Shown here in pieces: positions 48,052 through 59,579 of a stretch of DNA of 64,000 nt (position 1 is its first letter; each line of letters opens with the position of its first letter). This stretch comes from Lingula anatina. Its lineage: Eukaryota; Brachiopoda; Lingulata; Lingulida; Lingulidae. The notes beneath the pieces are model-generated. The model was not told where the DNA came from. It did not search any database and worked only from the letters and a program-made list of their open reading frames with translations. The DNA lies in NCBI RefSeq assembly GCF_001039355.2, contig NW_019775069.1:956027-1020026 (forward strand), in the 5' to 3' direction. The position numbers were made by a program, and so were the translations under genes.

Positions 48052-48952
48052 NNNNNNNNNNNNNNNNNNNNNNNNNNNNNNNNNNNNNNNNNNNNNNNNN
48101 NNNNNNNNNNNNNNNNNNNNNNNNNNNNNNNNNNNNNNNNNNNNNNNNNNNNNNNNNNNNNNNNNNNNNNNNNNNNNNNNNNNNNNNNNNNNNNNNNNNN
48201 NNNNNNNNNNNNNNNNNNNNNNNNNNNNNNNNNNNNNNNNNNNNNNNNNNNNNNNNNNNNNNNNNNNNNNNNNNNNNNNNNNNNNNNNNNNNNNNNNNNN
48301 NNNNNNNNNNNNNNNNNNNNNNNNNNNNNNNNNNNNNNNNNNNNNNNNNNNNNNNNNNNNNNNNNNNNNNNNNNNNNNNNNNNNNNNNNNNNNNNNNNNN
48401 NNNNNNNNNNNNNNNNNNNNNNNNNNNNNNNNNNNNNNNNNNNNNNNNNNNNNNNNNNNNNNNNNNNNNNNNNNNNNNNNNNNNNNNNNNNNNNNNNNNN
48501 NNNNNNNNNNNNNNNNNNNNNNNNNNNNNNNNNNNNNNNNNNNNNNNNNNNNNNNNNNNNNNNNNNNNNNNNNNNNNNNNNNNNNNNNNNNNNNNNNNNN
48601 NNNNNNNNNNNNNNNNNNNNNNNNNNNNNNNNNNNNNNNNNNNNNNNNNNNNNNNNNNNNNNNNNNNNNNNNNNNNNNNNNNNNNNNNNNNNNNNNNNNN
48701 NNNNNNNNNNNNNNNNNNNNNNNNNNNNNNNNNNNNNNNNNNNNNNNNNNNNNNNNNNNNNNNNNNNNNNNNNNNNNNNNNNNNNNNNNNNNNNNNNNNN
48801 NNNNNNNNNNNNNNNNNNNNNNNNNNNNNNNNNNNNNNNNNNNNNNNNNNNNNNNNNNNNNNNNNNNNNNNNNNNNNNNNNNNNNNNNNNNNNNNNNNNN
48901 NNNNNNNNNNNNNNNNNNNNNNNNNNNNNNNNNNNNNNNNNNNNNNNNNNNN
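48052..48952. other. assembly gap (901 N)
   Basis: Unsequenced. The flanks overlap in sequence (47048-48051 versus 48953-49953), which implies the true gap may not exist. Confidence 0.99.
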
Positions 48953-49117
48953 GACATAGGAGTTGGAAAAAGTGGTCTAATACATGTCAGCAAGATGAGG
49001 CCACAGAACATGAAAGGAAAACAGACATTAGAGTTAGGAGACAAAGTTGAAGTTAAAGTAGTCAGTGTTGATGTGAACAGAGGAAGGATTGGACTAGAAC
49101 TGATAAAGTTGTATTGA
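48953..49117 (+). pseudogene. truncated second copy of the SRBD1 last exon
   Basis: Begins mid-exon right at the gap edge with [20 protein letters not shown] and runs in frame to the same stop as SRBD1 (55 codons including stop). The amino acids are identical to the end of SRBD1. Everything after it to 49953 also matches the SRBD1 3' flank, with scattered substitutions and small indels. It is either a real partial duplication or, more likely, an unmerged allelic contig end. Confidence 0.75.
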
Positions 49118-50491
49118 CCATATTCTGCTATATTTACATGTGCATGTTTCAATGGCAGGTGTTAATTGTATTTGAAACGTGCATAATCTCGATTTGGATA
49201 ACCTTTCCAGCGTAATTTTGGTTGGACATTTCACTTATTTCAGTGGACCACTACCCTTTATCTATCAAATAATATACCATTCATTTGCTCATATTGTATT
49301 TGATAAAATTACCTGTGCATTTTACTTTGTACCAAACAGTGAACTCAATGTTTATGTCAGTTCTTCATTAATATTTCTAAAATAAGACTTGAAAAAAGTT
49401 TTTTTGTTAATCATTATTTTGTATTTAATAAAGAAATGTATTGCACTGCCTGTATTTGGACTAGAGTGTTTGGGCTAGAACCATGGGACCTATTGAATAC
49501 AAAGTTAGATTAATTACTGTTATTGCATACTTTCAAGCATATATACATAGTACTTACACTAGGCCGAAAAAGTTTGGAAACATGAATTTTTTTTGAATAA
49601 TTTAAAAACTATATAATGTAGTGGGAAAATCTTCAGTGTGTATTAAAAAAGTAACAAATGGTGGCTACATTATCCATCAATATTTGGTTAACTCCTATGG
49701 TTATTTTATAATTTATTCAAAACTGTTTCCCAATTTTTTTTTTATACGTGTGTATAAATATAAATTATGTGGCCTAAAGAAAACTCAACTCTGATGGGAG
49801 CTTAATATAAATGAACCGGTTTATCATTCAGTTATGCTGACTGCACCTGGTGAGATTCCCTGCAGAGTTGGGTGGATCCATGTAGACCAATGGTGTGTAT
49901 GGGAATGGGGTCCAAGAGATTAATGAGTGGTGCAATGTACTATCTCACAGGGAGAAAATGTCAAAACTTTTTGACATATCCCATCACAAAACTAACAGCA
50001 GGTATAAAAAACAGCTGCTTGCTACTTACTAGTAATGTCAAATTTTTTCAAGAACAGTTTTTCAATTTATTTTTAACAGTGAAAACTGTAACAAATATTT
50101 AAAACACTGCTAGATGCCCTTTAAAATGCATGCATCTAAATGGAGCAAATTCACAAATAATGGTTTTGCCAATAAACTTGAATAAACAATTTCTTCTTCA
50201 AATGGCCATTTTTTCTCTGTTAATCTGCTGTTGCTCTAAAATTGACTTTGCAGTTCTACATGTATCCCCGTAAATGTGCTTAAATTGACACATACAAAGA
50301 AGGTGACACCTCCCAATCCTTGTATTCAGATGTTTATCAATGACACTCCAGCAACACTGATGTCCTGCATTGCATGTAAAACGGGCCACCATGAAAGTAA
50401 TTTTTGTACTACAGCCATTTTTCGGAGAATATTCCACTGTGTAAAAATATTCAGGGGTGTTTCCTGGCTTATGGATTTCAAACTTCATGAT
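49118..50491. other. second copy of the SRBD1 3' flank and CEBPZOS 3' flank
   Basis: 49118-49953 repeats the SRBD1 3' UTR and spacer (AATAAA near 49426; dispersed repeat at 49576-49730). From 49954 the sequence is unique and leads into the 3' UTR of the minus-strand CEBPZOS-like gene. The open minus-strand frame at 50198-50488 shows no recognisable similarity. Confidence 0.6.
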
Positions 50492-51180
50492 TTACGATAT
50501 TCCCCAGTCACTGTAGTCTTTGTCTTTTATTTTAATATCAGAGTTCCATGAATCCACAGTAAAATAATAAGCTAGAAAAGATGGAAAAAAAATTTCTGAT
50601 AAAATCGAGCCCAATATGGTGATTTCATATATAAACTACAATTTTTAATGATTGTTGTAAAACAAAAGGTTATTTTGACAAAAAATTAAACCAATATCTC
50701 ATTAAATTATAGTGTAAATGATAATCTTCTATTAAATTATATAAAAACTAAACTACAATGCAGTATGTATACACAATTACCTTCAAGAAGCCGAGGAACA
50801 TTGTGATATGCTCTTTTTCTCATCTCTAAAATACAGAAAAAAATCAAATGCTGTAAGCTTTAAAATTTTTGACTTCTGCTTTACAAAGTATATTTGCCAA
50901 TTGTTGCAGACAATGAACAAATTTGTGTGTAAACTTGGCGTATTACTTTTTAAGTGGCGGCCAAAACAACATGCACTTAAATGGAAGCACCTCGTTAAAA
51001 AAAAAGATGAAAAATTGTGTTCTTAAATAATCCAAATATATATATATAATCACCTTGCGACTTGTGCAGTGCATTAAATCCAAGGTAAACTGCTCCCATA
51101 AAAACCAATTCTACAAAGAAAATTCTCTTGGAAAGTTGCACTGGGTCCCTTTTATGTTTCTTTTTTTGATACATGAGCAT
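50492..51180 (-). CDS. CEBPZOS: CEBPZOS-like mitochondrial micropeptide
   Basis: Three small exons (51180-51054, 50825-50781, 50571-50492) join in phase into 83 aa; human CEBPZOS has 80. The order of features matches: basic residues, one membrane helix (SKRIFFVELVFMGAVYLGFN), ALHKSQEMRKKRA (human KMHTSQDFRQTMS), PRLLEAYY (human PFILEVYY) and an acidic/aromatic tail ending DYSDWGIS. The human protein is found in mitochondria; its role is not known to me. Two ATGs (51180 and 51174) could start it; I chose the first. It diverges from MRPS12 with 636 bp between start codons. The call rests on remembered family features, not an alignment. Confidence 0.72.
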
Positions 51181-51816
51181 GATGGCTACTGGCTCGATAA
51201 GTTTTATGTCAGGTAAATAGCAGATGTCAGGTAAATAGCAGAGAAAGTTATAAAAATGTTCACAGCTCTCTTGTAGAAGGAGGTGAAATTTGACGAGGTA
51301 AGAGGTATGCTTGTAATGATGATTTATTTTCAAACAAAAGTATATATTGTACTTTAAAACAACATTAAAGCCCAGTGGCTAATGCATGCAGCGTGGAGTT
51401 TAATGTAATAACCTGACACTTTTATTTTATATGACACAGCGTTTTTGCTTCTTAAAACTGGATACAACTTTATAAATTATATTATTCATTTTAAACCTGA
51501 GGAGTCGGCCATGCTAACAGCTTTGGATAGGTAACAATCCAAATGTTAAAACGCACTTTTTGATTTCTAAAAAAAGACATGCAATTTAACCATGGGTCAT
51601 TTAGATTAAATTGATGTTTAGGGATTTTATAACCATTGTGCGACATTTCAAGCTTGGTTGAAAGGGATTGCTAACGTTATCTCTGCTGCTTACCCTTTCA
51701 GTTTTTCATAGATTGATTTGCATGACCTAGGCTTCTCATTTGATTGCCAGCTTTTTGTGAGTTTGTGATGCTTATTGTGTCTTGAAATATGTCTTAATGC
51801 ATTTCAGGCTGTCAAC
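51181..51816. promoter_or_regulatory. CEBPZOS / MRPS12 bidirectional promoter region
   Basis: 636 bp between divergent start codons of two nuclear genes for mitochondrial proteins, suggesting shared control. It contains a perfect tandem pair of an 18-mer (ATGTCAGGTAAATAGCAG at 51206-51241) just upstream of the CEBPZOS start. No clear TATA box. Confidence 0.5.
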
Positions 51817-53228
51817 ATGAATAACGTATCAGCGTTTGTTGGAAAATTCCTACAGATGTCGGCCTCTCTGTCCTCTAGGATAATGGGTAAATATGTTTTC
51901 AGCCTCAGATATCTTATCACATTCATAATGAAACGGGTCTTATAAACAAGACAGTGAAACACAGTGCAATACACTAGAAAACACATGTCCAGTGACAAGT
52001 AAACACAGGAAATGGTCATTCACAAGAAAATAAGGTGTATCTTTGATACAAGTTGGCAAAATCAGTACAATATTTGTTAAATTGGGGTGTTCACCATATT
52101 GTCAAGAAGAGCCACCAGCCAACATTGCCGATGACCCATCAATAAATGAGTCGTGCAAATTTGTTAAGTTGCATCAACAATATCAATTACCTTTTAATTT
52201 TATATTTCGTTTCTATATTGCCCTGTTTTCGTGCAAGTGACCATTTTCTGTGATATACTTGCAACTTGTTTTTTCAAGTGTATTGCATTGTGTTGCACCA
52301 AATTGTGCATTTGTGGTACACTGACATTGAGTAAATATCTTTCATCCATGATCCTATGTTCCATCAGACTGTAAATGTTCCATCTGTTTTATACCAAGAG
52401 CATAATGATAATAGTTATATTATTAATAAATTTATCAAGATACCGGACCTTATTATTATCATATGTTAATCATCTTGTAAATGGGTGCATACTCGTCCTG
52501 TGTGTACTGTGGATATCATTGTATGTCATTTTTACTGTATTGCTGTATGGAATTCTATATAGTTTTTTTTTTAAAGTTTAACCTTTTCTTGAGAAGAATC
52601 GCTTGTGACCTTTCACATAAGAATTGAAAATAATGATTATCTTATTAATGTTACAGGCATGGCACACCAGAGGTTGCCCTTATTTAGGCTATCCTCTTTA
52701 AAACCAGATGGAAATATTATGATGATTTGTAGAACTTCCACTACCCAAAATCAGATATGCAGAATTGGATTAACAAGACCTAATGGATGTTTGAACTCAT
52801 TTGGTCATAAAATTATGCCTCTGAATCAGATGCATGGTAGGACACATTTTCAAACAATGTTACAACTGAGCACACCTTTCCGCAGCATGACAACATTGAA
52901 TCAGATGCATAGACAAGCCCGTCCCAAACCTAAGAAAAAGAATTCCATACAAAAAGCCATGATGGGAAAACCAGCAATGAAGGCTGTTGTTCTAAAACCT
53001 ATTATACGTAAACCAAAAAAGCCTAACTCAGCCAACAGGAAATGTGTCAAAGTACGGCTGATGAGTGGAAAAGAGGTGATTGCCTATATCCCTGGGGTAG
53101 GAAATAATCTCCAGGAACATCATTTGGTACTTGTAAGGGGCAAGGGCCCCAAAGACTTGGCAGGAGTGAATTTCACATGCATGCGTGGACAGCTTGATCT
53201 TGGTCTTCCACAAAAAAAGAAGTTATGA
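51817..53228 (+). CDS. MRPS12: mitochondrial ribosomal protein uS12m
   Basis: Small-subunit mitoribosomal protein at the decoding centre. Two exons (51817-51886 and 52657-53228) join in phase into 213 aa; the human precursor has 138. The S12 domain begins at TTLNQMHRQ (102-110) and contains the invariant [18 protein letters not shown] (141-158), [20 protein letters not shown] and a basic end (QKKKL). Residues 1-100 are an unusually long N-terminal extension: mitochondrial presequence ([18 protein letters not shown]) plus about 75 residues with no recognised domain, including a second LNQMH at 79-83. AATAAA lies at 53379. Head-to-head with the CEBPZOS-like gene. Confidence 0.94.
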
Positions 53229-53613
53229 GAGGTTTTAAAATGACAGTAATCATGAAAATTACGAATATTTTGTGAAATGCAAATTAAAAAAGTATTGTAA
53301 TGGGACTTATTTCACTTTTGTATACCAAGAATGATAATCCATCTGGACCTGTTATAATGAAATTATAATGAAATTATCAATAAACATATAACAAAACTTG
53401 GTCAAGAAAACTTAAAGGAGTTATGATGAGCTTAGAGTTATCATTTTTGTGTTATTTATTCAATACATAAACTTAATGCAACATGTAACACTTTTGATCT
53501 ATGGGCCATTTTAATGGTCATGTCAGTGGTGAATCATAGTTGGTATCTACCAGTACCCTATATCACTGAAGAAACACTAGTCATAGTTCATCTTTTTGAT
53601 AGTTGCAAGTCTT

Positions 53614-53755
53614 GGCCCTGGTTTCAGAAAAAAAAAAAAAAAAAAAAAACTTAAGTCAGTTTCCTCGCTAAAGATGTATGCATGTGACCATGTAACATTG
53701 GTAGCAAAGATGTTAGTCACTGGAACTGACTCCAGTTTTTTGTGAAACTGGGGCC
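53614..53755. mobile_element. short inverted-repeat element, GGCCCTGGTTTCAGAAAAA ends
   Basis: The left end GGCCCTGGTTTCAGAAAAA pairs with the right end TTTTTTGTGAAACTGGGGCC (reverse complement GGCCCCAGTTTCACAAAAAA). The interior (about 100 bp) is non-coding and holds a weaker inverted pair, AAGTCAGTTTCC / GGAACTGACTCC. A second copy is at 57715-57853 through the large duplication. Related in style to the element at 22.1 kb. Confidence 0.75.
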
Positions 53756-54439
53756 TGACTTGCCAATGATACCGCTATGATTTTATCTAAAATGACCTCC
53801 GATCTTAAATGGGAAGTGTTTGGGTCATCTGGTTGCCCTGGGTCTAATGAGTCTAAAGTTTGTTTTGGGGCTAATATCTTAGTCTAATTACATTGGGTTT
53901 CACATAGAATCTTAAAGGCTTTTTACCTTGATCTTTCAGTTTTGAAAGTAAGCCCAAAGACCAAATATCATATCCTAGTCCTACCCTCTACCAGGACAAC
54001 TGATTGATTTTTCACAAGAAATTCACAGATATGTCTTTAAATAGATAGACAGTCATTTGGTTCTCTATCATGCGAATGTGAAAAATGTATGTACAATATT
54101 TGCCACCCAGGTAGAGGGTATCCAAGTCCTACTTTAAAGCAGGATAAAGCTACAGCTTCTCACTGAAACCAAGTACCTGAGAGAATACACAACACTTTTA
54201 AAGTAGAAAGTATCTTCTTTATAATATTTGTTATCAGTCTGATTAACTGATCAAGATCATCCTTCACTTTCAATAAAAATTTTATTTCGAAATGTTATGC
54301 ATGTTGGCTCATTGTTTGCCCTTCATATTATCATTATCACAAACCTTCTTAAAACAATTACTAAGACTGTAAATTTGGATGAAAAATAAAGCGGCATTTG
54401 TAGGTGATCCTGTTGTATGTATGTGATTTTGAACTATCA

Positions 54440-55090
54440 TGAAGGGGAAAATTGTAACAAGTGGTCAGTGACAAAAATTATGACAGAACCTGGGTTGCTT
54501 CATTCTATCATTGCATCAAAATGGACAAAAACTCTATTTTGTGCACTTTTAACATTCTGGCATTTTCTGTGTGCAAATTTGAACTCTCATGGGCCTGAAA
54601 CCATATGCTTGTCACAAATTCTTGATATCTATGTTACTGTTGTGTACAATTTAAATTTGGTATTGATTTTGGTGTTAAGCACAATGTAATTTTTCATCAG
54701 AATTGACAAAAATTCTATTTTGTGCACCACCACTAAAGGAAAACAATGTTTCTTATTGTGCTCACGCTTGCAATTGTGATTCTTATGAATAAAACAGGAG
54801 GAAACCCAGCTCAATTAGTTTTTTTTTTTTTTCAGGTTCTTAAAATGATCATTTTTTTTCACAACTCAAGATTTTCAGGGTTATGAATTTAAACTCTTAT
54901 GAGCCTGAAGGCCTATGCCGGTTTCATATTCTTCATGTCCATGTTACCTGATATGCAAAATTAGAATTTTGCGTTGATTTTGCTGCTATGCGTGTAATAA
55001 TTAATCAAAATTGACAATTAAATAACCTATTTTGTGCATCATTTTCTGCTTTAAGTCTGTACATGTGACAGCTTTGCTGCTTTGTTTACA
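54440..55090. repeat. degenerate internal tandem repeat (~340-bp period)
   Basis: Blocks recur in order: GAACTCTCATGGGCCTGAAA / AAACTCTTATGAGCCTGAAG, then TTACTG or TTACCTGA, TTGATTTTGGTGTTA / TTGATTTTGCTGCTA, and CAGAATTGACA...CTATTTTGTGCA / CAAAATTGACA...CTATTTTGTGCA. At least two full units are present. The last block is the one also found at 16.8 kb. The same array is duplicated at about 58550-59185. Confidence 0.7.
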
Positions 55091-55543
55091 TTTTTATTAT
55101 GTTTATTTATTTTGTGTGTATGTGTGAATCTGTGCTCTCATACATAAAACTGAATGAAAAAAATTCTAGCTGCTCAGATAGTGAACTTTTAAAACCATTC
55201 CAAAAATAAACTGTATTGTGCAACTTGAAGTATTTATACCTTGTGTGGTTTTAAAAAGTATATTTTAGAATCATAAATGACGAAATCCCTAATATTCTGT
55301 GGATGACTTATTTTCACAGAAGTTGAGGCTTTGGAGCAATTTTCTTTTAGCCATTATCAGATAATTGATATTATGAGGATGGAAATGTAACAATACTTAA
55401 GTAGATACATAGATGTAAATTTTTTTCTTAAACAAACTTTAATACTTTTTGTTCATCTAGTTCAGGTTATTAAATGTCCAAACATTAATCAGAAGAGAAG
55501 AAATTTTATTCAAATGATGTTCAACCAAATGGTTGATCAATAA

Positions 55544-55792
55544 GAGACCATTCCCATAGATATTTAGATCGATCTATCCCCCTGGGGAGTCTCACTAGAT
55601 TGCTGTCATCTGGATCGACCTAACTACCTGGGGGTTCATGCTAAATTGCTGTCAGCCGAGCACGCATGGAAGTTAATTACCCCCTTACAGCTTTTAGTAG
55701 GCAGGACAGACATTTAAGCCGGCTAAGCTGACAGCAATCTAGTGAGACTCCCTACAGGGATAGATCAGTCTAAAATCTGTGGGAATGCAGTC
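55544..55792. mobile_element. palindromic AGATCGATCT element, copy 5
   Basis: Ends AGACCATTCCCATAGAT and ATCTGTGGGAATGCAGTCT with both inner arms, core TTAATTACCCCCTTACAGC and AGTAGGCAGGACAGAC. Near its left arm CTAGATTGCTGTCATC is joined to TGGATCGACCTAACTACCTG, so the structure is rearranged relative to copies 3 and 4. About 249 bp. Confidence 0.82.
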
Positions 55793-56590
55793 TTAGAGGT
55801 GAACATGTTTAGCAGTTTATTTGCAAAGTTTTACCATGAAAAGAATGTAGTTGTCATAACTTTATAACACATTGCCCCTCTTTTAGACGCGATGCTATGA
55901 AATGCAACCTAACTAGTAGAAGTTAAGTGGACCTAAGCCCCCTTTCCCCTTCTGCAATCATATGTAGATGTAACACTGAAATGCAAAATATGTCACCCTA
56001 AGGTTTTCATGAACCAACATGTGCCAGATTTTTCATTTTCAGAACTAAAAGTGTAAGCTTATCTAGCAACAGAAAATGTGGCAATATCAGTAGAAAACTT
56101 CTTGGGGTCTGCAACTTGGACTGCAGGATTCATTTTACAACCAAAACAACCTGTGTCTAATTTTATTCTTTATTGTTCAATAAGTTACCACTTGTTTTGT
56201 ACAAAATGTACAATCAGTAAAGAAACATTTCAGAGCTGTGTCTAAAATAATGCTTCCCTTCCTTGTTTTAAACATAAATACAATTTAGATACAATCTTGA
56301 TTGCACCATGCATAGAGTTGACCATAGATTATGTGTGAAAAAATACTCAAATTTTTTTTAAAAACATCACTTGTGAAATGGATGTCCAGTTACAGAAATA
56401 TTCAACAAAATAAGAAAATTGTTAGATTTTTAAAATTCATATTTAGTGTACTTGTTACACTGACATTTTCACTCATTTTGTATAACTCCATATTATATTA
56501 CTGTTAGGCTACTAACTTTAGAGATAGGTCTAATATTACTTTTACTTTGGTTCACATTGCCTTACTTCTTTTTCTTAACATTACAACACA

Positions 56591-56846
56591 GAGACCATTC
56601 CCAGACCCTATCGTACTAACTGTGGATCGATCTATCTCCTAGTGGATTCTCACTGAATTGCTATTAACTTAAGGGGCTTAAATGTCTGTCACACCTACTG
56701 AAGCTGCTAGGGAGTATTTAATTATCGTTAAGCAGCTTCAGCAGGCGTGCCAGACATCTAAGCTGTTTAAGCTTAAACCAATTTAGCAAGAATCCCTCGG
56801 AGATAGATCGATCTTGTCAGATCAATCTAGGTATGGGAACCCAGTC
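56591..56846. mobile_element. palindromic element, second subfamily, copy 6
   Basis: Shares the ends (GAGACCATTCCCAGA / GGTATGGGAACCCAGTC), GGATCGATCTATC and the overall foldback plan, but has its own arms: GGCTTAAATGTCTGTCACAC and CTACTGAAGCTGC pair with GCAGCTTCAGCAGGCGTGCC and AGACATCTAAGC around GTATTTAATTATCG. The pairing of the arms is better than the sequence match to copies 1-5. Confidence 0.78.
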
Positions 56847-57377
56847 AAAGTGTTTGTTTCAGTATTCAACTCTTTAACACATTTACTAAAAAATCTGGAA
56901 ATCATTACCTCTGGTTAACAAGTTTAACTGGAGTTTCTTGGCAAAGGGTCACATGTTTTTTAAGAATTTTCTCAGATAACCATTTTTCCATCTCTTTATT
57001 ATTAAAGCTTTTATATAAAGGGCTACTATTTTTTCATAATTTTATCATTAGGCAGACCTTTTGCTTGAAAGTACATAAAACTATGGGGTTATGTACAAGG
57101 TCCAATCGGAAATGAACCCTTTACAATGGTCATTAGCTAGCCTGTGTATTACAAAATCAACAATGTGAATCATTTGATATTGCACAAGCAGGTAAGAAAA
57201 CGCACATAAAACATACTGAGAAAATGTTAAGTAATAAAATACTATATGTACACTTACATAACAGACTGCTAACAGAGATTTACACATTTGTTTCATTACC
57301 TTTGACTTATATGAAAAGTACAATTAATTTTATTGTGGTCTTTGGTTTGTCAGTATTATGTGATTAAACATATCACC

Positions 57378-57378
57378 N
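57378..57378. other. single N at the junction of the 4-kb duplication
   Basis: The base separates the end of unit 1 (TATCACC) from GTGTCTGTACAT and the start of unit 2. Its exact position at the duplication junction identifies it as an assembly join. Confidence 0.85.
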
Positions 57379-59579
57379 GTGTCTGTACATAAAAAGTATT
57401 GTAATGGGACTTATTTCACTTTTGTATACCAAGAATGATAATCCATCTGGACCTGTTATAATGAAATTATAATGAAATTATCAATAAACATATAACAAAA
57501 CTTGGTCAAGAAAACTTAAAGGAGTTGTGATGAGCTTAGAGTTATCATTTTTGTGTTATTTATTCAATACATAAACTTAATGCAACATGTAACACTTTTG
57601 ATCTATGGGCCATTTTAATGGTCATGTCAGTGGTGAATCATAGTTGGTATCTACCAGTACCCTATATCACTGAAGAAACACTAGTCATAGTTCATCTTTT
57701 TGATAGTAAGTCTTGGCCCTGGTTTCAGAAAAAAAAAAAAAAAAAAACTTAAGTCAGTTTCCTCGCTGAAGATGTATGCATGTGACCATGTAACATTGGT
57801 AGCAAAGATGTTAGTCACTGGAACTGACTCCAGTTTTTTGTGAAACTGGGGCCTGACTTGCCAATGATGCCGCTATGATTTTATCTAAAATGACCTCCGA
57901 TCTTAAATGGGAAGTGTTTGGGTCATCTGGTTGCCCTGGGTCTAATGAGTCTAAAGTTTGTTTTGGGGCTAATATCTTAGTCTAATTACATTGCGTTTCA
58001 CATAGAATCTGAAAGGCTTTTTACCTTGATCTTTCAGTTTTGAAAGTAAGCCCAAAGACCAAATATCATATCCTAGTCCTACCCTCTACCAGGACAACTG
58101 ATTGATTTTTCACAAGAAATTCACAGATGTGTCTTTAGATAGATAGATAGATAGACAGTCATTTGGGTCTCTGTCATGCAAATGTGAAAAATGTATGTAC
58201 AATATTTGCCACCCTGGTAGAGGGTATCCAAGTCCTACTTTAAAGCAGGATAAAGCTACAGCTTCTCACTGAAACCAAGCACCTGAGAGAATACACAACA
58301 CTTTTAAAGTAGAAAGTATCTTCTTTATAATATTGGTTATCAGTCTGATTAACTGATCAAGATCATCCTTCACTTTCAATAAAAATTTTATTTCGAAATG
58401 TTATGCATGTTGGCTCATTGTTTGCCCTTCATATTATCATTATCACAAACCCTCTTAAAACAATTACTAAGACTATAAATTTGGATGAAAAATACAGCAT
58501 CCTTTGAAGGTGATCCTGTTGTAAGTGTGTGATTTTGAACTATCATGAAGGGAAAATTGTAACAAGTGGTCAGTGACAAAAATTATGACAGGACCTGGGT
58601 TGGTTCATTCTATCATTGCATCAAAATGGACAAAAACTCTATTTTGTGCACTTTTATCATTCTGGCATTTTCTGTGTGCAAATTTGAACTCTCATGGGCC
58701 TGAAACCATATGCTTGTTACAAATTTTTGATATCTATGTTACTGTTGTGTACAATTTAAATTTGGTATTGATTTTGGTGTTAAGCACAATGTAATTTTTC
58801 ATTAGAATTGACAAAAATTCTATTTTGTGCACCACCACTAAAGGAAAACCATGTTTCTTATTGTGCTCACACTTGCAATTGTGATTCTTATGAATAAAAC
58901 AGAAGGAAACCCAGCTCAATTAGTTTTTTTTTCAGGTTTTTAAAATAATTTTTTTCACAAGTCAAGATTTTCAGGGCTATGAATTTAAACTCTAATGAGC
59001 CTGAAGGCCTGCCTATGCCAGCTTCATATTCTTCATGTCCATGTTACCTGATATGCAAAATTAGAATTTTGTGTTGATTTTGCTGTTATGCATGTAATAA
59101 TTAATCAAAATTGACAATTAAATAACCTATTTTGTGCATCATTTTCTGCTTTGTCTGTACATTTGACAGCTTTGCTGCCTTGTTATTATATTTATTTATT
59201 TTGTGTGTATGTGTGAATCTGTGCTCTCATACATAAAACTGAATGAAAAAAATTCTAGCTGCTCAGATAGTGAACTTTTAAAACCATTCCAAAAATAAAC
59301 TGTATTGTTCAACTTGAAGTATTTATACCTCTTCTGTGAATGACTCTTATTTTCACAGAAGTTGAGGCTTTGGAGCAATTTCCTGTTAGCCATTATCAGA
59401 TAACTGATATTATGAGGATGGAAATGTAACAATACTTAAGTTGATACATTGATGTAAATTTTTTTCTGTAACAAACTTTTATACTTTTTGTCCATTTAGT
59501 TCAGGTTATTAAATGTCCAAACATTAATCAGAAGAGAAATTTTATTCAAATGATGTTCAACCAAATGGTTGATCAATAA

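Larger units (their letters stand above)
53287..57377. repeat. tandem duplication, unit 1 (4.1 kb)
   Basis: Begins AAAAAGTATTGTAATGGGAC in the MRPS12 3' UTR and ends at TATCACC next to a single N. Unit 2 follows at 57391 with scattered substitutions and small indels; the largest difference seen is a deletion of roughly 40 bases in unit 2 near 59330. The MRPS12 polyadenylation signal is duplicated too. Confidence 0.9.

Noticed and set aside
47970-49152. Long frames of 330-370 codons across 48-49 kb on both strands
   Set aside because: They consist of the N gap; only the last 55 codons on the plus strand correspond to the SRBD1 exon copy.
50198-50488. 96-codon minus-strand frame after the CEBPZOS stop
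   Set aside because: It starts just beyond the CEBPZOS stop in its 3' UTR, has no known domain, and its apparent cysteines show no pattern.
54417-54689. 90-codon frame, with a near copy at 58573-58794
   Set aside because: The similarity comes from the 4-kb DNA duplication and internal repeats; differences include changes unlike protein-level constraint.
57081-57323. 80-codon hydrophobic minus-strand frame, identical at 61113-61355
   Set aside because: Identity reflects the duplication. No homology, promoter or splice context.
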